Source: Rhizobacter sp964253025
Lineage (GTDB): Bacteria > Pseudomonadota > Gammaproteobacteria > Burkholderiales > Burkholderiaceae_C
Length of the DNA: 64,000 nt
Assembly: GCF_964253025.1 (NCBI RefSeq)
Contig: NZ_CAXUQC020000001.1
Span: 682,001 to 746,000, forward strand
Direction of reading: 5' to 3'
Positions 51,419-59,424 of the stretch are shown here, in pieces. The translations under genes and the position numbers were made by a program. Each line of letters begins with the position of its first letter. Position 1 is the stretch's first letter. The notes below the pieces were generated by a model that worked only from the letters and a program-made list of their open reading frames with translations, was not told the origin of the DNA and searched no databases.

Positions 51419-52335
51419 GCCTGTTTTCCCAAGCCGCGGCGGCCGTGCCGACGCAGCTTCCCTTTGACACGTGGTTGCAGGCCGAACTCGATACCGTCGA
51501 ATCCGCGCTGTCGGCCTGGGTGCCTGAAGCCGCGCCAGCCGGCCTCGGCATCGCCATGCGCTACGGCGTCCTCGACGGCGGCAAGCGCCTGCGCCCGATG
51601 CTCGTGCTGGCCGCCGCCCAGGCGGTGCAGGGCCATCGGGAGGCGGCACTGCGTGCGGCCTGCGCCGTGGAACTGATCCACGCCTACTCGCTGGTGCACG
51701 ACGACATGCCTTGCATGGACAACGACATCCTGCGCCGCGGCAAGCCCACCGTCCATGTGAAGTACGGCGAGGCCCAGGCCATGCTGGCCGGCGACGCGAT
51801 GCAGGCCCTCGCCTTCGAGGTCCTGACACCCGACGAAGGCGTGCCGCCCGCCCTGCAGGCCAAGCTGTGCTCCCTGCTGGCCCGCTCGGCCGGCCACGCC
51901 GGCATGGCCGGCGGCCAGGCCATCGACCTGGCCAGCGTGGGCATGCCGCTCGACGAACGCGCCCTTCGCGACATGCACCATCGCAAGACCGGTGCGCTGC
52001 TCCAGGCGAGCGTGCTCATGGGCGCGGCCTGTGGCAACGTGGACGCCGTGGCCTGGCAGGCCCTGTCCGACTACGGCGACGCCGTCGGCCTGGCCTTCCA
52101 GGTGGTGGACGATATCCTCGACGTCACGCAGGCTTCCGAGACGCTCGGCAAGACGGCCGGCAAGGACATGAACAACAACAAGCCCACCTACGTGAGCATC
52201 CTCGGCCTGCCGGCCGCGCGTGTTCACGCGGAGGAACTGCGCCAGAAGGCGCATGAGGCCCTGGCCCGCAGCGGACTGGCCCATGTGGACCGCCTGAAGG
52301 TGCTCGCCGACAAGGTCGTGGAAAGAGACTCCTGA
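51415..52335 (+). CDS. ispA: Farnesyl diphosphate synthase
   Basis: A 306-residue all-helical prenyl synthase. The first Asp-rich motif is DDMPCMDND, the second DDILD; GGKRLRPMLVLAAAQ and GMAGGQAIDL are also typical. It makes farnesyl diphosphate from IPP and DMAPP for quinone, undecaprenyl and other isoprenoids. It is coupled to xseB upstream and dxs downstream (TGATG). Confidence 0.96.
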   Translation: MSLFSQAAAAVPTQLPFDTWLQAELDTVESALSAWVPEAAPAGLGIAMRYGVLDGGKRLRPMLVLAAAQAVQGHREAALRAACAVELIHAYSLVHDDMPCMDNDILRRGKPTVHVKYGEAQAMLAGDAMQALAFEVLTPDEGVPPALQAKLCSLLARSAGHAGMAGGQAIDLASVGMPLDERALRDMHHRKTGALLQASVLMGAACGNVDAVAWQALSDYGDAVGLAFQVVDDILDVTQASETLGKTAGKDMNNNKPTYVSILGLPAARVHAEELRQKAHEALARSGLAHVDRLKVLADKVVERDS

Positions 52336-54218
52336 TGAACCAATCGCTACTGCAATCCATCTCCGGTCCCGCCGACCTGCGCGGCCTGTCGAGGCTGGAA
52401 CTCAAGCAGCTCTCCGCCGAGTTGCGCGAATTCCTGCTTCAGAGCGTCTCGCAGACGGGCGGGCACCTGTCGTCGAACCTGGGCACCGTCGAACTCACCG
52501 TGGCGCTGCACCACGTGTTCAACACGCCCGAGGACCGCATCGTCTGGGACGTGGGCCACCAGACCTACCCGCACAAGATCCTCACCGGCCGGCGCGAGCG
52601 CATGTCGACCCTGCGGCAGCTGGGCGGCCTGTCAGGCTTCCCGCGCCGTGACGAGAGCGAGTACGACACCTTCGGCACCGCCCATTCGTCCACCTCCATC
52701 TCAGCCGCCCTCGGCATGGCCGTGGCGGCCAAGATGCGCGGCGAAGAGCGTCGGGCCATCGCCGTCATCGGCGACGGCGCGATGACGGCCGGCATGGCCT
52801 TCGAGGCGCTGAACAACGGCGGTGTCTCGGGTGCCAACATGCTGGTGGTGCTGAACGACAACGACATGTCGATCTCTCCGCCGGTGGGCGCGCTCAACCG
52901 CTACTTGGCGCGCCTGATGAGCGGCAAGTTCTACGCCACCGCCCGCGACACCGCCAAGAGTGTGCTCAAGAACGCCCCGCCGCTGTTCGAGCTGGCCCGC
53001 CGCCTGGAAGAGCACGCCAAGGGCATGATCGTCCCCGGCACGATCTTCGAGGAGTTCGGCTTCACCTACTTCGGGCCCATCGACGGCCACGACCTCGACT
53101 CTCTCGTCCCGACGCTCGAGAACCTGCGCGACCTCAAGGGCCCGCTCTTTTTGCACGTGGTCACCAAGAAGGGGTACGGCTACAAGCTGGCCGAGGCTGA
53201 CCCGGTGGCGTATCACGGCCCCGGCAAGTTCAACCCGGCCGAAGGCCTCAAGAAGCCCGCCACGCCGCCCAAGCCCACCTTCACCCAGGTGTTCGGCCAG
53301 TGGCTGTGCGACATGGCCGCCGCCGACGAGCGACTGATCGGCATCACCCCCGCCATGCGCGAAGGCTCCGGCATGGTGGAGTTCGAACAGCGCTTCCCCA
53401 AGCGGTACCACGACGTCGGCATCGCCGAGCAGCACGCCGTCACCTTCGCCGCGGGCCTCGCCTGCGAGGGCATGAAGCCGGTGGTCGCCATCTACTCGAC
53501 CTTCCTGCAGCGCGCCTACGACCAGCTGGTGCACGACGTGGCCATCCAGAACCTTCCGGTCGTGTTCGCGCTCGACCGCGCCGGCCTGGTGGGCGCCGAC
53601 GGCGCCACGCACGCCGGCAACTACGACATCGCCTACCTCCGCTGCATCCCGAACGTCAGCGTGCTCACGCCGGCCGATGAGCGCGAGTGCCGCCAGCTGC
53701 TCAGCACCGCCTTCCGCCAGGACCACCCGGTTGCGGTGCGCTACCCGCGCGGCAGCGGCGCAGGGGTCGACGCCGGCACCGACCTGGACGTGCTGCCCTG
53801 GGGCAAGGGCGAAGTCCGGCGCCGCGGCGAGCGCGTGGCCATCCTCGCCTTCGGCACCTTGCTGTACCCGGCGCTCGACGTGGCCGGCCGGCTCGACGCC
53901 ACCGTCGCCAACATGCGGTACGCCAAGCCGCTCGACACCGAGCTCGTGCTCGAACTCGCCCGCACCCACGAAGCCCTGGTCACCATCGAGGACGGCTGCG
54001 TGATGGGCGGCGCCGGCAGCGCGGTGCTCGAAGCACTGCAGGCCGCCGGCGTGCAGACACCGGTGCTCACGCTCGGCCTGCCCGACGTCTTCATCGAGCA
54101 CGGCGACCCGGCCAAGCTGATGAGCCTGAACGGGCTCGACGCATCCGGCATCGAGGCGGCCATCATCAAGCGCTTCGGTGCGCGTCCGGCGCTGTTGCGT
54201 CCGGCAGCCAACCATTGA
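52335..54218 (+). CDS. dxs: 1-deoxy-D-xylulose-5-phosphate synthase
   Basis: A 627-residue thiamine-diphosphate enzyme making DXP from pyruvate and glyceraldehyde-3-phosphate, the entry step of the MEP isoprenoid pathway. Features are SSNLGTVELTVALHHVF, WDVGHQTYPHKILTGR, the TPP motif GDGAMTAGMAFEALN, and the transketolase half with HDVGIAEQHAVTFAAG (catalytic Glu) and YSTFLQRAYDQLVHDV. Length is normal and it is coupled to ispA. Confidence 0.97.
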   Translation: MNQSLLQSISGPADLRGLSRLELKQLSAELREFLLQSVSQTGGHLSSNLGTVELTVALHHVFNTPEDRIVWDVGHQTYPHKILTGRRERMSTLRQLGGLSGFPRRDESEYDTFGTAHSSTSISAALGMAVAAKMRGEERRAIAVIGDGAMTAGMAFEALNNGGVSGANMLVVLNDNDMSISPPVGALNRYLARLMSGKFYATARDTAKSVLKNAPPLFELARRLEEHAKGMIVPGTIFEEFGFTYFGPIDGHDLDSLVPTLENLRDLKGPLFLHVVTKKGYGYKLAEADPVAYHGPGKFNPAEGLKKPATPPKPTFTQVFGQWLCDMAAADERLIGITPAMREGSGMVEFEQRFPKRYHDVGIAEQHAVTFAAGLACEGMKPVVAIYSTFLQRAYDQLVHDVAIQNLPVVFALDRAGLVGADGATHAGNYDIAYLRCIPNVSVLTPADERECRQLLSTAFRQDHPVAVRYPRGSGAGVDAGTDLDVLPWGKGEVRRRGERVAILAFGTLLYPALDVAGRLDATVANMRYAKPLDTELVLELARTHEALVTIEDGCVMGGAGSAVLEALQAAGVQTPVLTLGLPDVFIEHGDPAKLMSLNGLDASGIEAAIIKRFGARPALLRPAANH

Positions 54219-54224
54219 GCCCTC

Positions 54225-54263
54225 GCGCGGAACGTTCCGCGCCCGGCCCGGTCCGACCGGGCC
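54225..54263. repeat. Two adjacent palindromes between dxs and lolC
   Basis: GCGCGGAACGTTCCGCGC (54225-54242) is a perfect 18-bp palindrome. Right next to it GGCCCGGT-CCG-ACCGGGCC (54245-54263) forms an 8-bp stem, followed by TGTCTTT. The second may be a weak terminator for the xseB-ispA-dxs transcript. Confidence 0.5.
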
Positions 54264-54288
54264 TGTCTTTCCCTTGCATCGGCTCCGC

Positions 54289-55545
54289 ATGAACTGGCCC
54301 TACGAACTGCAGATCGGCTGGCGCTACACCCGTGCGGGCCGCACCGGCCGGCGCAACGGCTTCATTTCCTTCATCTCCGGCGTGTCCATGCTGGGCATCG
54401 CCCTGGGCGTCGCGGCGCTCATCATCGTGCTGTCGGTGATGAACGGTTTCCAGAAAGAAGTGCGTGACCGCATGCTGGCGGCCATTGCCCACGTCGAGGT
54501 GGTCGACACCTACGGCGGGGCACTCCCCGACTGGCGGGCCACCACGGCACGGGCCCGCGAGAACCCGCAGGTCATCGGCGCGGCCCCCTTCATCGCCATG
54601 CAGGCCCTCATCGCCCGCGGCGAGGACATGCGGGGTGCCATCGTGCGCGGCATCTCGCCGGCCGATGAAGCCACCGTCACCGAGGTGGCCGCGCAGCTGC
54701 GCGACACCACCCTGGCCAAGCTCACGCCGGGCACCTGGGGCATCGTGCTGGGCGTCGAGCTGGCGCGTGCGCTGGGCGTGCGAGAAGGCGACAACGTCAC
54801 CATCGTCGCCCCCGGCGGGCAGGTCACGCCGGCGGGTGTGGTGCCCCGGCTCAAGCAGGTCACGGTCGTCGGCACCTTCGACTCCGGCCACTACGAGTAC
54901 GACAGCACGCTCGCGCTGATCCACCTCGACGACGCCGCGCGGCTGTTCCGGCTCGAAGGTCCCTCCGGCGTGCAGCTGCGCCTGTCCGACCTGCACCAGG
55001 CTCGCGAGGTGGCGGCGTCGCTCGCGCAGCAGCTGGGCCCGGAGGTCTCGGTGCGCGACTGGACCCGCACCAACCGCAACTGGTTCTCCGCCGTGCAGCT
55101 GGAGAAGCGGCTGATGTTCATCATCCTCACGCTGATCGTGGCCGTGGCCGCCTTCAACCTCGTTTCCACCCTCGTGATGACGGTCACCGACAAGCGGGCC
55201 GACATCGCCATCCTGCGCACGCTCGGCGCCACGCCGCGCTCCATCATGGGCATCTTCATGGTGCAGGGCGCGCTGTCGGGGGTCATCGGCACGCTGTCGG
55301 GCGTCGGCCTCGGTCTGCTCGTCGCCTTCAACATCGATGTGATCGTGCCGGCCATCGAGCGGCTGCTGAACACCAGCTTCCTGCCCGGCAGCATCTACCT
55401 CATCAGCCGCATGCCGAGCGATCCCCAATGGGCCGACATCCTGCCCATCACGCTCATCTCCCTGGTGCTTGCCTTCCTGGCCACCCTGTACCCCAGCTGG
55501 CGCGCAAGCCGCGTCCAGCCCGCCGAGGCCCTGCGCTATGAATGA
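54289..55545 (+). CDS. lolC: Lipoprotein-releasing ABC transporter permease LolC/LolE
   Basis: A 418-residue inner-membrane permease with four membrane segments (one N-terminal, three C-terminal) and a large periplasmic domain, as in LolC/LolE/MacB. N-terminal YELQIGWRYTRAGRTGRRNG and SMLGIALGVAALIIVLSVMNGFQ are diagnostic. It extracts outer-membrane lipoproteins with LolD. Only one permease is present, so it may be a LolF-type subunit that works as a homodimer. The ATG at 54289 was taken from homology. It overlaps lolD by 8 bases. Confidence 0.94.
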   Translation: MNWPYELQIGWRYTRAGRTGRRNGFISFISGVSMLGIALGVAALIIVLSVMNGFQKEVRDRMLAAIAHVEVVDTYGGALPDWRATTARARENPQVIGAAPFIAMQALIARGEDMRGAIVRGISPADEATVTEVAAQLRDTTLAKLTPGTWGIVLGVELARALGVREGDNVTIVAPGGQVTPAGVVPRLKQVTVVGTFDSGHYEYDSTLALIHLDDAARLFRLEGPSGVQLRLSDLHQAREVAASLAQQLGPEVSVRDWTRTNRNWFSAVQLEKRLMFIILTLIVAVAAFNLVSTLVMTVTDKRADIAILRTLGATPRSIMGIFMVQGALSGVIGTLSGVGLGLLVAFNIDVIVPAIERLLNTSFLPGSIYLISRMPSDPQWADILPITLISLVLAFLATLYPSWRASRVQPAEALRYE

Positions 55546-56227
55546 CGCCGCCACGACGCCAGTCATCGAGGCCACCGGCCTGCACAAGCGCTTCGTCGAG
55601 GGCGGCCTCGACGTGCCCGTGCTGCAGGGCGTGGACCTGCGGGTGGGCCGGGGCGAGACCCTCGCCATCGTCGGCGCCTCGGGCTCGGGCAAGAGCACCT
55701 TGCTGCACCTCCTTGGCGGCCTCGAAGCCCCGACGAGCGGCAGCGTGCGGCTGGCCGGGCGTGACCTCGCCGCCATGAACGCGGCGGAGCAGGGCGCCTG
55801 GCGCAACCGCCAGCTGGGCTTCGTGTACCAGTTCCACCACCTGCTGCCCGAGTTCAGCGCGCTCGACAACGTGGCCATGCCCCTGCGGGTGCGGCGCATG
55901 CCGCTGGCCCAGGCGCGGGACAAGGCGCGCGCCGTGCTGGCCCAGGTGGGGCTGGCCGGTCGCGTCGAGCACCGGCCGGCGCAGCTGTCCGGCGGAGAGC
56001 GACAGCGCGTGGCCATCGCCCGTGCGCTGGCGGGCGAGCCGGCCTGCGTGCTGGCCGACGAACCGACGGGCAACCTCGACCGCAAGACGGCCGACACGGT
56101 CTTTGCCTTGATGGTCGAGCTCGCGCGTGAGCACGGCACGGCCTTCGTGATGGTCACTCACGACGAAGCGCTTGCCTCGCGCTGCCAGCGCACCCGCCAC
56201 CTGACGCTCGGCCACCTCGCCCCTTAA
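55538..56227 (+). CDS. lolD: Lipoprotein-releasing ABC transporter ATPase LolD
   Basis: A 229-residue ABC ATPase: Walker A GASGSGKST (46-54), Q-loop VYQFHHLLPEFSALDN (the FHHLLPEF segment is LolD-like), signature LSGGERQRVAIARAL, Walker B CVLADEPTGNLD and the switch His in VTHDEAL. It powers lipoprotein release with LolC. It overlaps lolC by 8 bases. Confidence 0.96.
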   Translation: MNDAATTPVIEATGLHKRFVEGGLDVPVLQGVDLRVGRGETLAIVGASGSGKSTLLHLLGGLEAPTSGSVRLAGRDLAAMNAAEQGAWRNRQLGFVYQFHHLLPEFSALDNVAMPLRVRRMPLAQARDKARAVLAQVGLAGRVEHRPAQLSGGERQRVAIARALAGEPACVLADEPTGNLDRKTADTVFALMVELAREHGTAFVMVTHDEALASRCQRTRHLTLGHLAP

Positions 56228-56363
56228 GGGCGGTGGCCCATGTCGTGCCAAACCGCACGGCCTGAGCGGGCCGGCGGCGGGCATGCACGCTTGAGAATTT
56301 CATCGGCCCTGTGGTGTACTGGCGGCCCGAAGGAACCATCGACACTGAACCAGCCGCGGCCCG

Positions 56364-57980
56364 ATGAACAACACGCACGACAAATACGGCCGCGCGGTGT
56401 GGTGCCTGTGGATGCTGCTGCTGGTGCTGTGCGGCGCCCGGACGGCGCATGCAGCCCCCCTGGAACTCGACGGGCGCTGGCTGCGTGACACCGACGGTGG
56501 CACCGTGGTGCCGGTCGAGCAGGTCGCCTTGACGGGCGGGCGCTTCCGGTTCGAGGCCGAGTTCGACGTGCCCCGCGCCGACACCTGGGTCATCGACTTC
56601 AAGAACTCGAGTGTCATCCACCGGTACACGCACGAAGTGCGGGACGACCGCGGCCGCCTGGTGGCGAGCTTGTCAGGCGGCATCGGCAGCGACATCGAGC
56701 CCCTCTTCATGCTGCGCCATGGCCGGGAAGTCGTGCTCGAGCCAGGCCGCTACCGGTTGGTGACGCGGCTGTCCTCGCCCTTCTTCCTCGCCCAGCCCGA
56801 ACCCTACCTGGAGGGCCTGGCGGAGTACCGGCAGGCCGTCAAGGCGGGCAACGCCATCGTGCTGGTCTGCCTCGGCATCTTCCTCGGCCTGGGCGTCTAC
56901 TACACCTGCCTGGCCGCCCTGCATGGGCAGCGCGTGCATGCCGCCTATGCCGTTTTCATCGTCGGCAACCTGCTCTACAACGGCACGGCCTTGCTGGCCT
57001 TTCGCGACCTCTTCGGCTGGCAGACCTTCTACCTGATCAGCGCGCCCATCCTGTTCTCCAACATCGCCTACCTCGTGTTCGTGATGGCGCTGCTGGACAT
57101 CCGCCGCGACAGTGCCACGAGCCTGTGGTGGGCGGGCCGCACGGTGATCACCATCATGCTCGCCTTCATCGCGGTGGCGGCCTGGCGGCCGAACTGGTCG
57201 CTCGAGCTGGACCGCATCGGGGTGGCCATGTTTCTCGGCTACGGGCTCACCACGGGCGTGGTCCAGGCGTGGCGCGGCAACGTGCTGGCGCGCCCCTATC
57301 TGCTTGCCAACGTCGGCTTCTTCGTCTCCGGCCTTTCGGCGATCGCGCTCGTCGATCTGCAAGGCGTCTACGCCATCTACATCGAACACCTGGGCCTCAT
57401 CGCGGTGACCATCGAGGTCGTGCTGCTGGCCTTCGTGCTCTCCTACCAGTTCGGTCTGCTGCGGCGGGACAAGGATGCGGCCCTCGAACGCGCGGAGCGC
57501 AACCTGCGGCTCGCCTGCACCGATGCGCTCACCGGGCTGCCCAACCGCTATGCGCTGGAGATGGAGCTCGCCGTGCTGCCGCCCGCGGGCAGCCTCACCT
57601 TCGTCGACCTCGACGGGCTCAAGCACTACAACGACCACCACGGCCACGCGAGCGGCGATGAACTGCTGCGGGCCTTTGCCGTCGGCTTCGCCGAGCGGCT
57701 GCAGGGCTGCGCCATCCTGCACCGCCTCGGCGGCGACGAATTCGCTGCCACCACGCACCACGGGGACACCCAGGCGGTCGAGCGCTCGCTGACCGACACC
57801 GTCGAGGGGCTGCGCGGTTCGGGCTACCCGCTGAGTGGCGCGAGCAGCGGGTCGGTGCGGGTCTTCGAATGCAGCCACCACGACCAGCTCAAGCACGTGG
57901 CCGACTCACGCATGTACGAGAACAAGCGCCAACGAAGGCGCACACGGGATTCCGCCTCGGTCGAGGCGGATGCGGCCTGA
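56364..57980 (+). CDS. 7TM-DISM sensor with GGDEF diguanylate cyclase domain
   Basis: A 538-residue membrane signalling protein. A signal peptide (ending near TAHA) leads into a periplasmic DISM-type sensing domain. Seven membrane helices follow, then a short coiled linker (RDKDAALERAERNLRLACTD) and a GGDEF domain with FVDLDGLKHYND and the motif GGDEF at residues 456-460. The active site looks intact. The residues five places before GGDEF are not RxxD, so product inhibition at the classical I-site is probably absent. The ending has a degenerate C-terminus (DSRMYENKRQRR). It would make cyclic di-GMP in response to an external signal. Confidence 0.9.
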   Translation: MNNTHDKYGRAVWCLWMLLLVLCGARTAHAAPLELDGRWLRDTDGGTVVPVEQVALTGGRFRFEAEFDVPRADTWVIDFKNSSVIHRYTHEVRDDRGRLVASLSGGIGSDIEPLFMLRHGREVVLEPGRYRLVTRLSSPFFLAQPEPYLEGLAEYRQAVKAGNAIVLVCLGIFLGLGVYYTCLAALHGQRVHAAYAVFIVGNLLYNGTALLAFRDLFGWQTFYLISAPILFSNIAYLVFVMALLDIRRDSATSLWWAGRTVITIMLAFIAVAAWRPNWSLELDRIGVAMFLGYGLTTGVVQAWRGNVLARPYLLANVGFFVSGLSAIALVDLQGVYAIYIEHLGLIAVTIEVVLLAFVLSYQFGLLRRDKDAALERAERNLRLACTDALTGLPNRYALEMELAVLPPAGSLTFVDLDGLKHYNDHHGHASGDELLRAFAVGFAERLQGCAILHRLGGDEFAATTHHGDTQAVERSLTDTVEGLRGSGYPLSGASSGSVRVFECSHHDQLKHVADSRMYENKRQRRRTRDSASVEADAA

Positions 57981-58012
57981 GGGGGCCGTCATCACCAAGG
58001 GAGAGAGAACGC

Positions 58013-59236
58013 ATGTCCGAACCGTCGCCGCAAGGCATTCGCTGGGCCCTGATCTGGCCCGTCCTGGCCACGCTCGTGGTACCGCTCGTCGTGGCCTGGT
58101 TCGTGTACCCCGGCACCCACCTTCCGCCCGGCTTCGGCGCGTTCCCGCCGGAGTTCGTGGTGCAGATGCCGACCTTCTGGTGGCCGTACTTCCTCGCGGT
58201 GGCCGCGGTCGCGCTGGTGCTGCTCGCCTTGCTGCTCATGCCGCGCTGGTTCGGGTTCAAGCCGGTGGCAGCCAACCCTGCTCCAACGGACGTCGTGCCG
58301 CTGCCCTGGTGGTTCTGGGCCGGCGCGGCGGTGGCCGCCGCCTCGTTGTGGCTGATGTTCGCCCGCTTCACCGTGTTCGGCGACCTCGTCTACTACGCGT
58401 TCTCGCCACTCTGGTGGGGTTTCATCGTCGCCCTGGACGGCTGGGTCTACCGTCGCACGGGAGGCCGTTCGCTGATGGCCAGCCGCCCGAGGACCCTGTG
58501 GATCTGCGCCGGCGTCTCGGTGGTGGGCTGGTACTACTTCGAGTACGCCAACTACTTCGTGCTGGGCAACTGGTACTACCCGAACGGCCACATGCCCGAG
58601 TTGAGCCACAGCGCCATGGTCGTCATCTTCCTCGTGGCCTACTCCACCGTGTGGCCGGCCATCTTCGAGTGGTACACCTTGCTCAACACCTTCCCGCGGC
58701 TGGTCGCCCGCTATGCGCAAGGCCCGCGGCTGCCCCTGCCGTCTGGCCTGCTGGTGTGGGGCGGCCTGGCCTCCATCGCCCTGATGGTGATGCTCCCGCT
58801 GCCGCTGTTCTGGGTCGTGTGGATCGGCCCCATGGCCGTCATCACCGGGCAGCTCCAGCGCCTCGGGGTCTGGACCCCGTTCACCGCGATGCGCGAGGGG
58901 AACTGGTCGCCCGCGATCCTCATCGCCCTGGCCTCGCTCTTCAACGGCTTCCTGTGGGAGTTCTGGAACTGGGGCAGCGCCCAGCCGCCCGGCCTGCCGC
59001 CCACCAACCCCAACTACTGGGTCTACGACATCCCCTACGTCAACGTGATTCACCTCTGGGCCGAGATGCCGCTGCTCGGCTACTTCGGCTACCTGCCGTT
59101 CGGCGTGCTGGTGTGGGTGGTGTTCATCTGGTCGGGTCGACTGTTCGGCTTCGATGCCTCGCTCGACCTGCCGCGGCGTGCGGCTCCGGTCGTTGCCAGC
59201 GCGGCCGCCGATGCGGCGCGCGCGGCGGCGCGCTGA
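58013..59236 (+). CDS. Polytopic inner-membrane protein of unknown function
   Basis: A 407-residue hydrophobic protein with about ten membrane segments, very rich in Trp, Tyr and Phe (YYFEYANYFVLGNWYYPNG, LFNGFLWEFWNWGSA). The ATG at 58013 has AGGGAGAGAG upstream. I do not recognise the family. It lies between two cyclic-di-GMP genes, on the same strand, and may share a transcript with the first. The C-terminus is Ala-rich and soluble. Confidence 0.75.
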   Translation: MSEPSPQGIRWALIWPVLATLVVPLVVAWFVYPGTHLPPGFGAFPPEFVVQMPTFWWPYFLAVAAVALVLLALLLMPRWFGFKPVAANPAPTDVVPLPWWFWAGAAVAAASLWLMFARFTVFGDLVYYAFSPLWWGFIVALDGWVYRRTGGRSLMASRPRTLWICAGVSVVGWYYFEYANYFVLGNWYYPNGHMPELSHSAMVVIFLVAYSTVWPAIFEWYTLLNTFPRLVARYAQGPRLPLPSGLLVWGGLASIALMVMLPLPLFWVVWIGPMAVITGQLQRLGVWTPFTAMREGNWSPAILIALASLFNGFLWEFWNWGSAQPPGLPPTNPNYWVYDIPYVNVIHLWAEMPLLGYFGYLPFGVLVWVVFIWSGRLFGFDASLDLPRRAAPVVASAAADAARAAAR

Positions 59237-59424
59237 GCTGCGTCCCCGGCTCGCCCCATTGGCCTCCGTGGCAACCCGGGGGCGGACCCCGGCGCGGGCA
59301 CGCTTGTGGCATAAAGCAGTGACCAACCGGCGCCGGCCCGCTGCGGGACAGGCCGGCCCGGGAAGGCGCAAGCGCCACCGGACCGCATGAACCTTTGCCG
59401 GCCAGCGGCCCAACCAGGGATCCG

